Source: Sinorhizobium fredii USDA 205
GTDB taxonomy: Bacteria; Pseudomonadota; Alphaproteobacteria; Rhizobiales; Rhizobiaceae
Reading direction: 5' to 3'
Assembly (NCBI RefSeq): GCF_001461695.1
Contig: NZ_AUTC01000055.1
Coordinates: forward strand, 62,001-126,000
DNA length: 64,000 nucleotides
Numbering within the stretch: position 1 is the first letter of the stretch; the number at the start of each line of letters is the position of its first letter. Shown piece by piece: positions 7,488-16,417 of the stretch. The position numbers and the translations under genes were made by a program. The notes under the pieces are model-generated. The model saw only the letters and a list, made by a program, of their open reading frames with translations. It did no database searches and was not told where the DNA came from.

Positions 7488-7940
7488 ATGGCAGAACGCC
7501 TTACCAAGACAGGGGCACGTAACGTCTTCTACGGCGGCTCCATCTTCTTCTTCGCAATCTTTGTCGGCCTCACGGCCCACAGCCACTACTACATGAAGAC
7601 CGAATCCACTGACGAGTCGACGCTGACCGACTCCGTGGCGCGCGGCAAGCACGTCTGGGAGAAGAACTCCTGTATCAACTGCCACACCCTGCTCGGCGAA
7701 GGCGCCTATTTCGCGCCGGAGATCGGCAACGTGTGGAAGCGATGGGGCGGCGAGTCCGATCCCGAAGGCGCGCGCGAGACGCTCAAGTCATGGATGGCCG
7801 CACAGCCCTCCGGTGCCGAGGGGCGGCGGCAGATGCCGCAATTCAATCTCACCGAGCAGGAACTGAACGACCTTGCCGACTTCCTCGAATGGACGAGCCG
7901 CATCAAGACGCAGAACTGGCCTCCGAACGAGGCGGGCTGA
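7488..7940 (+). CDS. norC: NorC, cytochrome c subunit of nitric oxide reductase
   Basis: NorC is the membrane-anchored cytochrome c that passes electrons to NorB. The start at 7488 (MAERLTKTGARNVFYGGSIF) has AAAGGA seven bases upstream and gives 150 residues, the usual length. One N-terminal membrane helix spans residues about 13-31. The haem motif CINCH is at 62-66, and a likely axial Met lies in RQMPQFNL. The haem domain faces the periplasm. norB follows 24 bases downstream. The subunit set norC-norB without a quinol-oxidase extension makes this the cytochrome c-dependent type (cNOR). Confidence 0.95.
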   Translation: MAERLTKTGARNVFYGGSIFFFAIFVGLTAHSHYYMKTESTDESTLTDSVARGKHVWEKNSCINCHTLLGEGAYFAPEIGNVWKRWGGESDPEGARETLKSWMAAQPSGAEGRRQMPQFNLTEQELNDLADFLEWTSRIKTQNWPPNEAG

Positions 7941-7964
7941 GACGGCGGGACAAGGAGAAAAGAC

Positions 7965-9311
7965 ATGAAATATCAAACCCAAAAGGTCGCGATGCTGTAT
8001 TTCTACGGTGCGCTCGGCCTGTTTCTTGCCCAGGTCCTGTTCGGCGTGCTCGCCGGCACCATCTACGTGTTGCCCAACACGCTCTCCGAACTGCTGCCCT
8101 TCAACATCGTTCGCATGGTGCATACCAACGCGCTGATCGTTTGGCTGCTGATGGGCTTCATGGGCGCCACCTATTATCTCTTGCCGGAAGAAGCGGAAAC
8201 CGAACTCTATAGTCCGAAGATCGCGATCGCCCAGTTCTGGATCTTCCTGATCGCCGCGGCCGTTGCCGTCGTCGGCTATCTCTTCCACATCCACGAGGGC
8301 CGGGAATTCCTCGAACAGCCCTTTGCGATCAAGGTCGGCATCGTTGTCGTGGCGTTGATGTTTCTCTTCAACATCACCCTGACGGTCCTCAAAGGCCGCA
8401 AGACGACGGTCACCAACATCCTGATCTTCGGCCTCTGGGGCGTGGCAATCTTCTTCCTGTTCGCCTTCTACAACCCGATCAATCTCGCACTCGACAAGAT
8501 GTACTGGTGGTATGTCGTGCATCTTTGGGTCGAAGGCGTGTGGGAGCTGATCATGGCCTCGGTGCTCGCCTTCCTGATGATCAAGCTCAACGGCATCGAC
8601 CGCGAGGTCGTCGAAAAGTGGCTCTACGTCATCGTCGGCCTGGCGCTCTTCTCCGGCATCCTCGGCACCGGCCACCATTATTACTGGATCGGCGCGCCGG
8701 GTTACTGGCAGTGGATCGGCTCGCTGTTCTCGACGCTCGAGGTCGCGCCCTTCTTCACCATGGTGGTCTTCACCTTCGTGATGACCTGGAAGGCCGGCCG
8801 CAAGCATCCGAACAAGGCGGCACTGCTCTGGTCGATCGGCTGCTCGGTGATGGCGTTCTTCGGTGCCGGCGTCTGGGGCTTCCTGCACACGCTGTCGTCG
8901 GTCAACTACTACACCCACGGCACGCAGGTCACCGCCGCCCACGGGCACCTCGCCTTCTTCGGTGCCTATGTGATGCTCAACCTTGCGATCATGGCCTATG
9001 CAATTCCGGAGATCCGCGGGCGGGCGCCCTATAACCAGTGGCTGTCGATCGTCAGCTTCTGGGCCATGTGCAGCGCGATGTCGGTAATGACCTTCGCACT
9101 CACCTTCGCCGGCGTCGTTCAGGTTCACCTGCAGCGGGTCCTCGGCGAGAGCTTCATGGCCGTGCAGGATCAACTGGCGCTCTTCTACTGGGTGCGCCTC
9201 GGCTCCGGCGTCGTCGTCCTGATCTCGGCGCTGATGTTCATCTGGGCGGTCCTGGTCCCCGGCCGAAGCCGGAGTCTGGCTCCCAGCCAGGCCGTTCAAC
9301 CTGCCGAATGA
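7965..9311 (+). CDS. norB: NorB, catalytic subunit of cytochrome c-dependent nitric oxide reductase
   Basis: NorB reduces two NO to N2O at a haem b3-FeB centre in the inner membrane. The 448-residue product has twelve expected helices and the full metal-ligand set: His53 and His328 for haem b, His326 for haem b3, and His186, His237 and His238 for FeB. The conserved acidic residues Glu190 and Glu194 lie in HLWVEGVWELIM. The length excludes the longer quinol-dependent qNOR. An AAGGAG ribosome site precedes the ATG. It is followed by norQ and norD, which are needed to insert FeB. Confidence 0.97.
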   Translation: MKYQTQKVAMLYFYGALGLFLAQVLFGVLAGTIYVLPNTLSELLPFNIVRMVHTNALIVWLLMGFMGATYYLLPEEAETELYSPKIAIAQFWIFLIAAAVAVVGYLFHIHEGREFLEQPFAIKVGIVVVALMFLFNITLTVLKGRKTTVTNILIFGLWGVAIFFLFAFYNPINLALDKMYWWYVVHLWVEGVWELIMASVLAFLMIKLNGIDREVVEKWLYVIVGLALFSGILGTGHHYYWIGAPGYWQWIGSLFSTLEVAPFFTMVVFTFVMTWKAGRKHPNKAALLWSIGCSVMAFFGAGVWGFLHTLSSVNYYTHGTQVTAAHGHLAFFGAYVMLNLAIMAYAIPEIRGRAPYNQWLSIVSFWAMCSAMSVMTFALTFAGVVQVHLQRVLGESFMAVQDQLALFYWVRLGSGVVVLISALMFIWAVLVPGRSRSLAPSQAVQPAE

Positions 9312-9381
9312 GGTCCAGCGGGCGGTCCGATGACGGGCCGCCCGCCCTTTCTCCTCTCAATTGATTTCGGAGTCTCCCCCC

Positions 9382-10194
9382 ATGAACATCGCCTTGAAAA
9401 GCCCGCTGACTGCGGAACACGACATCCCGGCCTATTCTCCCTCGGGTCAGGAATGTGCGCTCTTCGAAAGCGCCTGGGTTCGCCAGCTGCCGCTGCTCTT
9501 GAAGGGGCCGACCGGCTGCGGCAAGACGCGCTTCGTCGCCCACATGGCCGCAAGACTCGGCCTGCCGCTCGCAACCGTATCGTGCCATGACGACCTTGCC
9601 GCCGCGGACCTGACCGGCCGCTATCTCCTCAAAGGCGGTGATACCGTGTGGGTCGACGGGCCGCTGACGCGCGCCGTCCGTGAGGGCGGCATCTGCTATC
9701 TCGACGAGATCGTCGAGGCCCGCAAGGACGTCGCCGTCGTGCTCCATCCGCTCACCGACGACCGGCGCATCCTGCCGCTGGAACGCACCGGCGAGGTGCT
9801 CGAGGCGCCGCCCGGCTTCATGCTGGTCGTCTCCTATAACCCCGGCTACCAGAACCTCCTGAAAACCCTGAAGCCGAGCACGCGCCAGCGTTTCGTCGCC
9901 ATCGAGTTCGACTTCCTGCCGCGGGATCGCGAGATCGCCGTCGTCTCTGAGGAAAGCGGCCTCGACGAAGCCCGGGTCGCGCCGCTCGTCGATCTCGCCC
10001 ACCGGCTGCGGGCCTTGAAAGGCCACGACCTCGAGGAAGGCGTGTCGACGCGCCTCATCGTCTACTGCGCGAGCCTGGTCGATAGCGGCCTGTCGCTGCG
10101 CGACGCGGTGATCGCGACGATGATCGAGCCGTTGGCGGACGAGCCGGACGTCAAGGCGGCGCTGATCGAGGTCGCCGACGCGATCATCCGCTAG
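9382..10194 (+). CDS. norQ: NorQ, MoxR-type AAA+ ATPase for NO reductase activation
   Basis: NorQ works with NorD to activate NO reductase, probably by helping insert the non-haem iron. The 270-residue product carries Walker A GPTGCGKT at residues 42-49, a Walker B-like segment ICYLDEI, and the MoxR-family phrase PGFMLVVSYNPGYQNLLK. I use the ATG at 9382 (MNIALKSPLTAEHDIPAYSP), with GGAG about nine bases upstream, rather than a TTG 21 bases earlier. Its stop codon overlaps the start of a RIME-like repeat that separates it from norD. Confidence 0.94.
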   Translation: MNIALKSPLTAEHDIPAYSPSGQECALFESAWVRQLPLLLKGPTGCGKTRFVAHMAARLGLPLATVSCHDDLAAADLTGRYLLKGGDTVWVDGPLTRAVREGGICYLDEIVEARKDVAVVLHPLTDDRRILPLERTGEVLEAPPGFMLVVSYNPGYQNLLKTLKPSTRQRFVAIEFDFLPRDREIAVVSEESGLDEARVAPLVDLAHRLRALKGHDLEEGVSTRLIVYCASLVDSGLSLRDAVIATMIEPLADEPDVKAALIEVADAIIR

Positions 10195-10241
10195 AGCGGG
10201 ATGAGGAAAGTGTGCGCGGTTTTTCGCCCGCATCCCGCTCC
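10193..10241. repeat. RIME-like palindromic repeat between norQ and norD
   Basis: About 49 bases form a hairpin whose arms begin AGAGCGGGATGAGG and end CATCCCGCTC, with GTGCGCGG in the middle. A near copy is at 14408-14457. Repeats of this form are scattered between genes in Sinorhizobium (RIME-type elements). It fills almost the whole norQ-norD gap and would form a hairpin inside the nor transcript. Confidence 0.8.
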
Positions 10242-10262
10242 AATTCTCTAAAGGACCGACGA

Positions 10263-12158
10263 ATGCTGGATTTTCTCGAACTCGAAGAAACCGTCGGCCG
10301 CGCCTGGCACCGCCTCGTCGGCAATACGCGCACCTGGCCGCGATTTCCGGACGAGGCCGTCAGGCTCGAAGAGGTTCAGGCCGTCCTTGCCGTCTACTTC
10401 CGCGGTCTCGGCGGTGAGCGGGCGGTGCAGATCGCGCCTGCCCGCGGCCGCACCTCGACGCATCGTCTGCGGTTGCGCCAGCGCATGGGGCTCGGCGAGG
10501 AAAAGCTTGTGCAGCCGGCGCGCGACCACGCAACGCTGATGCTACCGGCGGAAATCGATTTCTTGCCTCTGCGTCGGCTCAACCGCGATCTCTACTTCTG
10601 GCTGGCGGCGACGATGGCGGTCATGCCGCTCTCGCCGGTCCGTGACGGCGATCCTCTCGCCCGTGATCTGTCAAGCCTCGCTCGGGCAGAAGAGACGGTG
10701 AGGGCAGTACTCACGACCTTCCCGGCGCTGCGTCCGCGCTATCGGCGTCTCTGCAGGGCAGTGCTCGACGTACGGCAACGGCGGTCGCTTCCGGCGGTCG
10801 AGCAGCATGTCGAAAATCGAATCCTGGACATGCTGAAAAGAGGTGCCGGACGGATCGAGGAGGTGATGCCGGTGATCTTTCCCAGTCGTGCGCCGCCCGG
10901 CTACCTGCCGATGCTGCCGGTGCCGCTTTGGCCCGACGCGCTGCTGCGTGAAGAGACGGAGCGGCGAAACGGCGAAGACGAGCCGGCGCGCGGTGGCGGC
11001 AGGGCGGAGGGACCGGAGACGACGCGCCATGTGGCGACGCGCGAGGCGCAGCGGCAGTCGGAGCGGAGCCCCTTCATTCTCAATCGCTTCGAGAAGATCC
11101 TCGCCATGGCCGAGATGGTCAATGTCGATCGCCCCGCGGACGACAGCGACGATCACGACGCCAGCGCGGCCGACGAGCTCGACGACATGACGCTCGGCGA
11201 GCGTCATGGTCGTCCGGCGGCGCGCTTTCGCTTCGACCTCGACCTGCCGCCAGAAGCGCTCGACCGGACCCCGCTCATGGCGGAACTTACCTATCCCGAA
11301 TGGGACTATCGCAGCGGCAGCTACCTCAAGGATCATTGCCGAGTGCTTGCCGCGCCGGCTTCGGCAGCAGGCACGGTCGGCGAAGCGGACCCGGCGACGA
11401 AGAGCCTGATCCGGCGCGTGCGTCGCCAGTTCGAAGTCTTGCGGCCGCGTCACGAGATGCTGCGGGCACAGATCGACGGAGCCGATCTCGATCTCGATGC
11501 GGTTGTGCGGGCTCGAACCGACCTTAGGGCCGGGGGGCAGGGCAGCAACCGCATCCACATGATGAGCCGTCCGCAGGCGCACGATCTCGCAGTGACGATC
11601 CTTGTCGACGTGTCGCTTTCAACCGACGCCTGGTTCGACGATCTGCGCGTCCTCGACGTCGAGAAGCAGGCGCTTCTGGTTCTGGCGCACGGGCTCTCCG
11701 CCTGTGGCGATGCCCACGAAATCCTCACCTTCACCTCGCGGCGGCGGGACTGGGTGCGGATCGAGACGGTCAAGGCTTTCGACGAGGCGATGAGCGCAAC
11801 GATCGAGGCACGCATCGCGGCGCTGAAGCCCGGTTACTATACCCGCATCGGCACCGCCATCCGGCACGCAGCAGCGGGGCTTGTCGAACGGCCGAACCGC
11901 CGCAAGCTCCTGATCGTCCTCACCGACGGCAAGCCGAACGACGTCGATCACTACGAGGGACGCTTCGCGCTCGAGGACAGCCGCCGGGCTGTCGGCGAAG
12001 CACGCCGCTCGGGGATCAGCGTATTCGGGGTGACGGTGGATCGCGAGGCGAAATCCTATGTCCCGGTGATCTTCGGGCAGAACGGCTATGCCGTCGTCAG
12101 CAATATCGGCCGGCTGCCTCAGGCCCTGCCGGCAATCTATCGCGGCCTCGTAAGATAG
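10263..12158 (+). CDS. norD: NorD, von Willebrand factor A-domain activator of NO reductase
   Basis: NorD partners the ATPase NorQ to activate NO reductase. The 631-residue product has the normal length. Its C-terminal third is a VWA domain with the metal-binding DxSxS motif in ILVDVSLSTDAWFDDLRVLD and later the conserved LIVLTDGKPNDVDHYEG. An acidic stretch (DDSDDHDASAADELDD) lies mid-protein. The start at MLDFLELEETVGRAWHRLV fits the family; an upstream frame extension lies in the RIME repeat. A strong hairpin terminator follows, so it ends the nor operon. Confidence 0.94.
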   Translation: MLDFLELEETVGRAWHRLVGNTRTWPRFPDEAVRLEEVQAVLAVYFRGLGGERAVQIAPARGRTSTHRLRLRQRMGLGEEKLVQPARDHATLMLPAEIDFLPLRRLNRDLYFWLAATMAVMPLSPVRDGDPLARDLSSLARAEETVRAVLTTFPALRPRYRRLCRAVLDVRQRRSLPAVEQHVENRILDMLKRGAGRIEEVMPVIFPSRAPPGYLPMLPVPLWPDALLREETERRNGEDEPARGGGRAEGPETTRHVATREAQRQSERSPFILNRFEKILAMAEMVNVDRPADDSDDHDASAADELDDMTLGERHGRPAARFRFDLDLPPEALDRTPLMAELTYPEWDYRSGSYLKDHCRVLAAPASAAGTVGEADPATKSLIRRVRRQFEVLRPRHEMLRAQIDGADLDLDAVVRARTDLRAGGQGSNRIHMMSRPQAHDLAVTILVDVSLSTDAWFDDLRVLDVEKQALLVLAHGLSACGDAHEILTFTSRRRDWVRIETVKAFDEAMSATIEARIAALKPGYYTRIGTAIRHAAAGLVERPNRRKLLIVLTDGKPNDVDHYEGRFALEDSRRAVGEARRSGISVFGVTVDREAKSYVPVIFGQNGYAVVSNIGRLPQALPAIYRGLVR

Positions 12159-12180
12159 ACGGGGGCAGGTCGCGAGGTGG

Positions 12181-12216
12181 AAGGCCCGGCATGCGCGTAC
12201 ATGCCGGGCCTTTCTG
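12181..12216 (+). terminator. Terminator after norD
   Basis: A near-perfect GC-rich hairpin (arms GGCCCGGCATG and CATGCCGGGCC) is followed by TTTCT, just after the norD stop. It should end the norEFCBQD transcript. Confidence 0.85.
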
Positions 12217-12314
12217 TCTGAGGCGACATCTCATCCGACTGCAGCGTTCGGGCCGACTGGGTATGCACGCCGAAACATGACGCCACCGATGCCGCAGGGA
12301 GCACCTCTGGGAAC

Positions 12315-12488
12315 ACCCCCCTCTGGCCTGCCAGCCATCTCCCCCACAAAGGGGGGAGATCGGCTAAAGCACCGATCTGCCTTGCAAAATTCAACTTCGC
12401 CCAAGGCGAAGCGTGGATGATGGGCGAGACATTGCCGGTGTCGAATCTCCCTCCTTGTGGGGGAGATGCCCGGCAGGGCAGAGGGGGT
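12315..12488. repeat. Composite palindromic repeat between norD and hemN
   Basis: Two inverted arms of about 45 bases flank roughly 80 bases of unlike sequence. The left arm (12315-12363) reads CCCCCTCTGGCCTG... and the right arm (12444-12488) ends ...CAGGGCAGAGGGGG. Each arm also contains its own small palindrome (CATCTCCCCCACAA...GGGGGAGAT). A second element of the same design is at 48593-48818. It is probably a dispersed, non-autonomous rhizobial repeat. The rest of the 355-base gap between norD and hemN holds the norD terminator and no gene that I can see. Confidence 0.8.
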
Positions 12489-12513
12489 ATCAACGCCCGC
12501 CTTTCCTGGCAGG

Positions 12514-13866
12514 CTACGCCGCCTTGCTGTGGGTTCGCGCCGATTGCTCCAGATAGGCGTCGAAGGCGGCGGCGACGGCTCGAATCAGGAATCGTCCTTC
12601 GTCGTGCAACCGTATGACCCCGCCGACGTTTTCGAGGACGCCGTCGCTCTCCAGCATTGCGAGCTTGGCGTTGCCGTGGAGCAGCATCTGCGGATCGAAG
12701 CCGTGTGCGGCGGCGATGGCGGGCACGTCGACGCGGAAGTCGCACATCAGCCGCTCGATGACATTTGCCCGCAGCCGGTCCTCCGCCGTCAGGCTGTAGC
12801 CCTTCACGGTAGCAAGACGGCCGGAGGCGATCCGCTGTGCGTAGACACCGGGGGGTATCTCGTTCTGGACATAGCCGGCCGTCATCCGGCCGATTGCCGA
12901 GGCGCCGAAGCCGATGAGGGTCTCGCAGGCATCGGTGGTGTAGCCCTGGAAATTGCGGTGCAACTGCCCATTTTCCTGCGCGAGCGCCAGGCTGTCGTCC
13001 GGCCGGGCGAAATGGTCGAGGCCGATACGGCGATAGCCGGCCGCAATCAGGGTTGCGGCGATCGCCTCCGCCTGGGCAACGCGGCCTTCCGCGTTGGCGA
13101 GCGCGGCCTCGTCGATCAGCTTCTGATGCTTCTTGAAGGAAGGAATATGGGCATAGCCGAAGACGGCGAAACGGTCCGGCCCCATGGCGATTGCGGCTTC
13201 GGCCGTCGCGATGCAGGACTCGACCGTCTGGTGCGGCAGGCCGTAGATGAGATCGAAATTGATGCTGTCGACACCGGCCCGCCGCAGCCGGGAAACCGCC
13301 TCCAACGTTTGCTCCTCGCTCTGGACCCGGTTGATCGCCATCTGGACGACCGGGTCAAAGCTCTGCACCCCGAGACTTGCCCGGCGGACCCCGGCTTCTC
13401 CGAGAGCCGTCGCCATCTCCTGCTCGAGCGTCCGGGGATCGATTTCCACCGCGATCTCGGCGGTATCGGCGAAGTCGAAACGCTCGCGCAGAAGCCGGAC
13501 AAGCGCCAGCATTTCCTCCGGCCGCATGATTGTCGGCGTTCCCCCGCCGAAATGCACATGGTCGATGTTGAGTGGTGCCTTCGTCCTTGCGGCGACGACG
13601 CCTATCTCCTCGCGGAGCATGTCGAGATAGTCGAGGATCGGCTGGTCGCGCTGTGTGATCGTCGTGTGGCAGCCGCAGTACCAGCACATCGAGCGACAGA
13701 AAGGTATGTGCAGGTAAAGCGATGCCGGCTTGTCGAGCGGCGTCGCGGCAAGCCAGTCGCCATAGGTGCCGACGTCGATCGCGGGCGAGAAGCGCGGCGC
13801 CGTCGGGTAGCTCGTGTAACGCGGCAGGCGCGCCTCGCCATATTTCGCGACTAGGGACGGTTGCAT
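12514..13866 (-). CDS. hemN: HemN, oxygen-independent coproporphyrinogen III dehydrogenase
   Basis: HemN is a radical SAM enzyme that makes protoporphyrinogen IX without oxygen, so haem can be built for the anaerobic cytochromes. The 450-residue product has the radical-SAM cluster motif at residues 57-66 (CRSMCWYCGC). It also shows HFGGGTPTIM, SLGVQSFDP, and the HemN-type GFGASAIGRM near the C-terminus. Length and the YTSYPTAPRF start fit true HemN rather than HemW. GGAAGGA precedes the ATG. A TTG-N8-CAA site centred near 13940 lies 74 bases upstream, giving a 33-base leader by the usual geometry. Confidence 0.93.
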   Translation of the reverse strand: MQPSLVAKYGEARLPRYTSYPTAPRFSPAIDVGTYGDWLAATPLDKPASLYLHIPFCRSMCWYCGCHTTITQRDQPILDYLDMLREEIGVVAARTKAPLNIDHVHFGGGTPTIMRPEEMLALVRLLRERFDFADTAEIAVEIDPRTLEQEMATALGEAGVRRASLGVQSFDPVVQMAINRVQSEEQTLEAVSRLRRAGVDSINFDLIYGLPHQTVESCIATAEAAIAMGPDRFAVFGYAHIPSFKKHQKLIDEAALANAEGRVAQAEAIAATLIAAGYRRIGLDHFARPDDSLALAQENGQLHRNFQGYTTDACETLIGFGASAIGRMTAGYVQNEIPPGVYAQRIASGRLATVKGYSLTAEDRLRANVIERLMCDFRVDVPAIAAAHGFDPQMLLHGNAKLAMLESDGVLENVGGVIRLHDEGRFLIRAVAAAFDAYLEQSARTHSKAA

Positions 13867-13933
13867 GAGAAATTCCTTCCGGTGCGGGAGAACGGTTCGA
13901 GCGCCATCCTAGAGGTGCACCGGGTTCCTCTCT

Positions 13934-13947
13934 TTGACCAATGTCAA
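13934..13947. promoter_or_regulatory. Putative NnrR/FNR-type site upstream of hemN
   Basis: TTGACCAATGTCAA matches TTG-N8-CAA and, with its TTGA/TCAA ends, could also bind FnrN or FixK. It most likely drives hemN leftward; it is also 152 bases upstream of the DUF2249 gene on the right. Confidence 0.7.
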
Positions 13948-14098
13948 GGAGCGGGACGAAGGCGTTCTCGCGAATTGTTTGCTCGGCGTCAAAGTCGCGG
14001 AGCAGGTCCGAGGCTACGGTCAGCCAAGTTCCTGTATGGTGAAGCCGCCGCCGTACCGGAACGAACGAGGGGCGGCCACCAAGAGAATTGCCAGGAAA

Positions 14099-14374
14099 AT
14101 GACGGACACAAAGCCATCCATCGACGTTCGCACCGTTCCGCCGCGCGAGCGTCATCCCCGGATTTTCGGTATGCTCGGCGCGCTCCTTCCGGGGGGGGCG
14201 ATGCAGATCACCAGTGACCACGATCCGCGCCCCCTTCACTACCAGTTGGAGACGAATTTTCCGGGCCAGTTCGGCTGGGATTATCTGGAAGAAGGGCCGG
14301 AGGTATGGCGCGTTGAGATAGCCCGCCTGGAAGATGGGGCAGGCTGCGAATGCTGCTGCGGGTCGGATCATTGA
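14099..14374 (+). CDS. DUF2249-domain protein
   Basis: This is a 91-residue soluble protein starting MTDTKPSIDVRTVPPRERHP. It contains a DUF2249-like core (RIFGMLGALLPGGAMQITSD HD and YQLETNFPGQFGWDYLEEGP) and a Cys-rich tail CECCCGSDH. DUF2249 proteins recur next to denitrification and NO genes, and no biochemical role is established. The terminal Cys cluster suggests metal or thiol chemistry, but that is inference. An in-frame upstream extension to 13934 exists but looks non-coding. It begins a rightward set with the genes at 14536-16711, separated from the next by repeats. Confidence 0.78.
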   Translation: MTDTKPSIDVRTVPPRERHPRIFGMLGALLPGGAMQITSDHDPRPLHYQLETNFPGQFGWDYLEEGPEVWRVEIARLEDGAGCECCCGSDH

Positions 14375-14407
14375 TCCGCTTCATTTGAATGCGGTGATCT
14401 CGTAACC

Positions 14408-14520
14408 AGAGCGGAATGAGGAGAAATGTGCGCGGTTTTCCGCCCGCATCCCGCTCTAGCTTTTTAGAATTGATCACATTTTATGATTTTGGGTCGAACA
14501 GACCCAAAATCATCGTGATC
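14408..14520. repeat. Two-part RIME-like repeat upstream of the 12-segment membrane protein
   Basis: The first hairpin (14408-14457) is a near copy of the one at 10193-10241. The second (14472-14520) is a longer inverted repeat with GATCAC...GTGATC ends and inner arms ATGATTTTGGGT / ACCCAAAATCAT. Together they match the mosaic layout known for RIME elements in Rhizobium and Sinorhizobium. The element ends 15 bases before the next ATG, so it forms part of that gene's leader. Confidence 0.8.
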
Positions 14521-14535
14521 CAGGGGTGAGGCGAA

Positions 14536-15894
14536 ATGCCAGGCGCCACGCTTTCCCGATGGACGATGTCCTACTTCGCTGCCGCCTGCCTCTTCCTGGT
14601 GATCGGCCAGGGCATAATGGTGGCCGGTTACGGCTATCCGTTTGCGGACGTCGATGCCCCGGAAACGCTGGCGCTGGTCCACGTTCTCGCCATCGGCTGG
14701 CTCGGCCTGCTGATGGTCGGAGCACTCCTGCAATTCGTGCCGGTGCTGGTCGCCGCGCCGCTTCGTGGCGGGCGGCTTGCCCTGCCGGTGCTGCTTCTGC
14801 TTGTCAGCGGACTTCTCTTGCTCGTCGGCGGCTTTGGTACCATGGCCGACCTAGGCGAGCTTTCGCCCGCCATGCTGCCGCTCGGCGCGTTGCTCCTGGT
14901 CACCGGCTTCGGGCTTGCGGCCGCGATGCTTGCAGCGACGCTCGTTGCAGCGCGGCCGCTGCCGCTGCCGGCCCGTTTCGTCGGGCTTGGCCTGCTTGCG
15001 CTGGTGGCGACGGTTCTGATCGGCGCCGTCTTCGCACTCGTTCTTTCAGGCACCGTCGCGAGTGATTTCGCTACCACGCTGCTCATCCACGGCGTGCCGT
15101 CGCACGCAGCCCTCGGTCTCGGCGGCTGGCTGACCCTCACCGCCGTAGGGGTCAGCTACCGGCTGCTGCCGATGTTCATGCTCGCGCCCGAGGAGGCGCG
15201 CGGCACGTCGCGCCTCGTCTGGTGGGCCGGCAGCGCCGCATTGGCGCTGGTCGTGGGCCGTATCACCTGGCTTGTCCTTGATGACTCGGCCGCGCAGGGA
15301 CCGCTCGCGTTTGCAGCGCTTCTTGCTGGTATCGCCACTCTTCTCTACTGCGCCGATGTGATCCGTCTGTTTCGCGAGCGCCGGCGCAAGGCGGTGGAGC
15401 TCAATATTCGCGCAAGCTATGCAGCATTTGTGGCTCTCTTTCTGTCTGTGGTGTTGTTTATCGTTCCGGGTGCCAGGGCGGCGGCCGGTGAGGGGGGCGC
15501 GGCTCTTGTCTATCTCTTCGTCTTCGGCTGGCTCACCGGACTGGGGCTCGCGCAGCTCTACAAGATCGTTCCCTTCCTGACCTGGCTCGAATGCTATGGC
15601 TCGGTTCTCGGTCGCGTCGCGGTTCCGCGTGTGCAGGATCTCGTCCGCGAGCGCCGATCGAGCCTGTGGTTCTGCCTCTATTACGGAGCCGTCGCGGCGG
15701 CCACGGGTGCGCTTTTTGCCGAGAGCGCCCTATGGTTTCGCGCGGCGCTGCTGCTGCAACTCATCGCAACTGTCGGCCTGATCGCGGAACTCGTCCGCGC
15801 CCGGATGCTTTCATCCGTTGCCGAGCCGCTGCGTTTCCCGATCGGGGCGCCCAGACCCCATCTCTTTCTTCCAATCGCTCGACAACAGGAGTGA
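14536..15894 (+). CDS. Polytopic membrane protein, possibly related to the haem-copper oxidase/NnrS fold
   Basis: The 452-residue product has about twelve hydrophobic segments and no known enzyme motif that I can name with confidence. It has three histidines inside membrane segments: His49 in LVHVLAIGWLGLLMVGALL, and His185 and His190 in IHGVPSHAALGLGGWLTL. Arrangements of this kind in haem-copper oxidase-like and NnrS-like proteins bind haem or metal, so this may be a haem protein, but that is inference. GAGG lies five bases before the ATG. A DUF2249 gene follows after three bases, then a DUF59 gene, suggesting a shared task in NO or haem metabolism. Confidence 0.7.
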   Translation: MPGATLSRWTMSYFAAACLFLVIGQGIMVAGYGYPFADVDAPETLALVHVLAIGWLGLLMVGALLQFVPVLVAAPLRGGRLALPVLLLLVSGLLLLVGGFGTMADLGELSPAMLPLGALLLVTGFGLAAAMLAATLVAARPLPLPARFVGLGLLALVATVLIGAVFALVLSGTVASDFATTLLIHGVPSHAALGLGGWLTLTAVGVSYRLLPMFMLAPEEARGTSRLVWWAGSAALALVVGRITWLVLDDSAAQGPLAFAALLAGIATLLYCADVIRLFRERRRKAVELNIRASYAAFVALFLSVVLFIVPGARAAAGEGGAALVYLFVFGWLTGLGLAQLYKIVPFLTWLECYGSVLGRVAVPRVQDLVRERRSSLWFCLYYGAVAAATGALFAESALWFRAALLLQLIATVGLIAELVRARMLSSVAEPLRFPIGAPRPHLFLPIARQQE

Positions 15895-15897
15895 CCG

Positions 15898-16413
15898 ATG
15901 AACCCTGCACCCCGAGAACTCGACGTTCGCCCCATTTTGAGGAGCGGCGGCGAACCGTTCCAGGCCATCATGGAGGCCGTAAGCGGGCTGAAGCCCGGGC
16001 AGGGCTTGCGGCTGTTCGCCCCATTCCGCCCGCTACCGCTCTTCAAGGTGATGGAGAGCCGCGGCTTCGGCCACGCGGCGAAGGAGATAGAGGGCGGCGA
16101 CTGGGAGGTTCTGTTCACGCCGAACGCGACGGGCACGCCGGTGGAAGCGTCCGCCGACGCTGAGAATGCGGACACCTGGCCCGACCCGGCCGAACACCTC
16201 GACCTGACCGAGCTGGACCCGCCGGAGCCGATGGTGCGCATCCTGGCCGCCGCCGAACGGCTCCAGCCGGGCGAGGTTCTGTTCGCCCTGCTTTCGCGCG
16301 AGCCGATATTTCTCTTTCCGGAGCTTGCGAAACGCGGCCACCAGTGGGCGGGAAATTTCGACGAAACGCGCACGACCTTCCGCATATTCGTTCGCGCCGG
16401 AAAGAAAGGCTGA
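15898..16413 (+). CDS. Protein with two DUF2249 domains
   Basis: The 171-residue product starts three bases after the membrane-protein stop, with GGAG six bases upstream. It has two tandem DUF2249-like units. The first is at about residues 8-75 (GLKPGQGLRLFAPFRPLPLF) and the second at about 100-168 (RLQPGEVLFALLSREPIFLF). An acidic linker lies between them. DUF2249 resembles small SirA/TusA-like folds, but the catalytic Cys of TusA is not present. The biochemical role is unknown; repeated occurrence beside nir and nor genes points to denitrification. Confidence 0.82.
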   Translation: MNPAPRELDVRPILRSGGEPFQAIMEAVSGLKPGQGLRLFAPFRPLPLFKVMESRGFGHAAKEIEGGDWEVLFTPNATGTPVEASADAENADTWPDPAEHLDLTELDPPEPMVRILAAAERLQPGEVLFALLSREPIFLFPELAKRGHQWAGNFDETRTTFRIFVRAGKKG

Positions 16414-16417
16414 TGCC

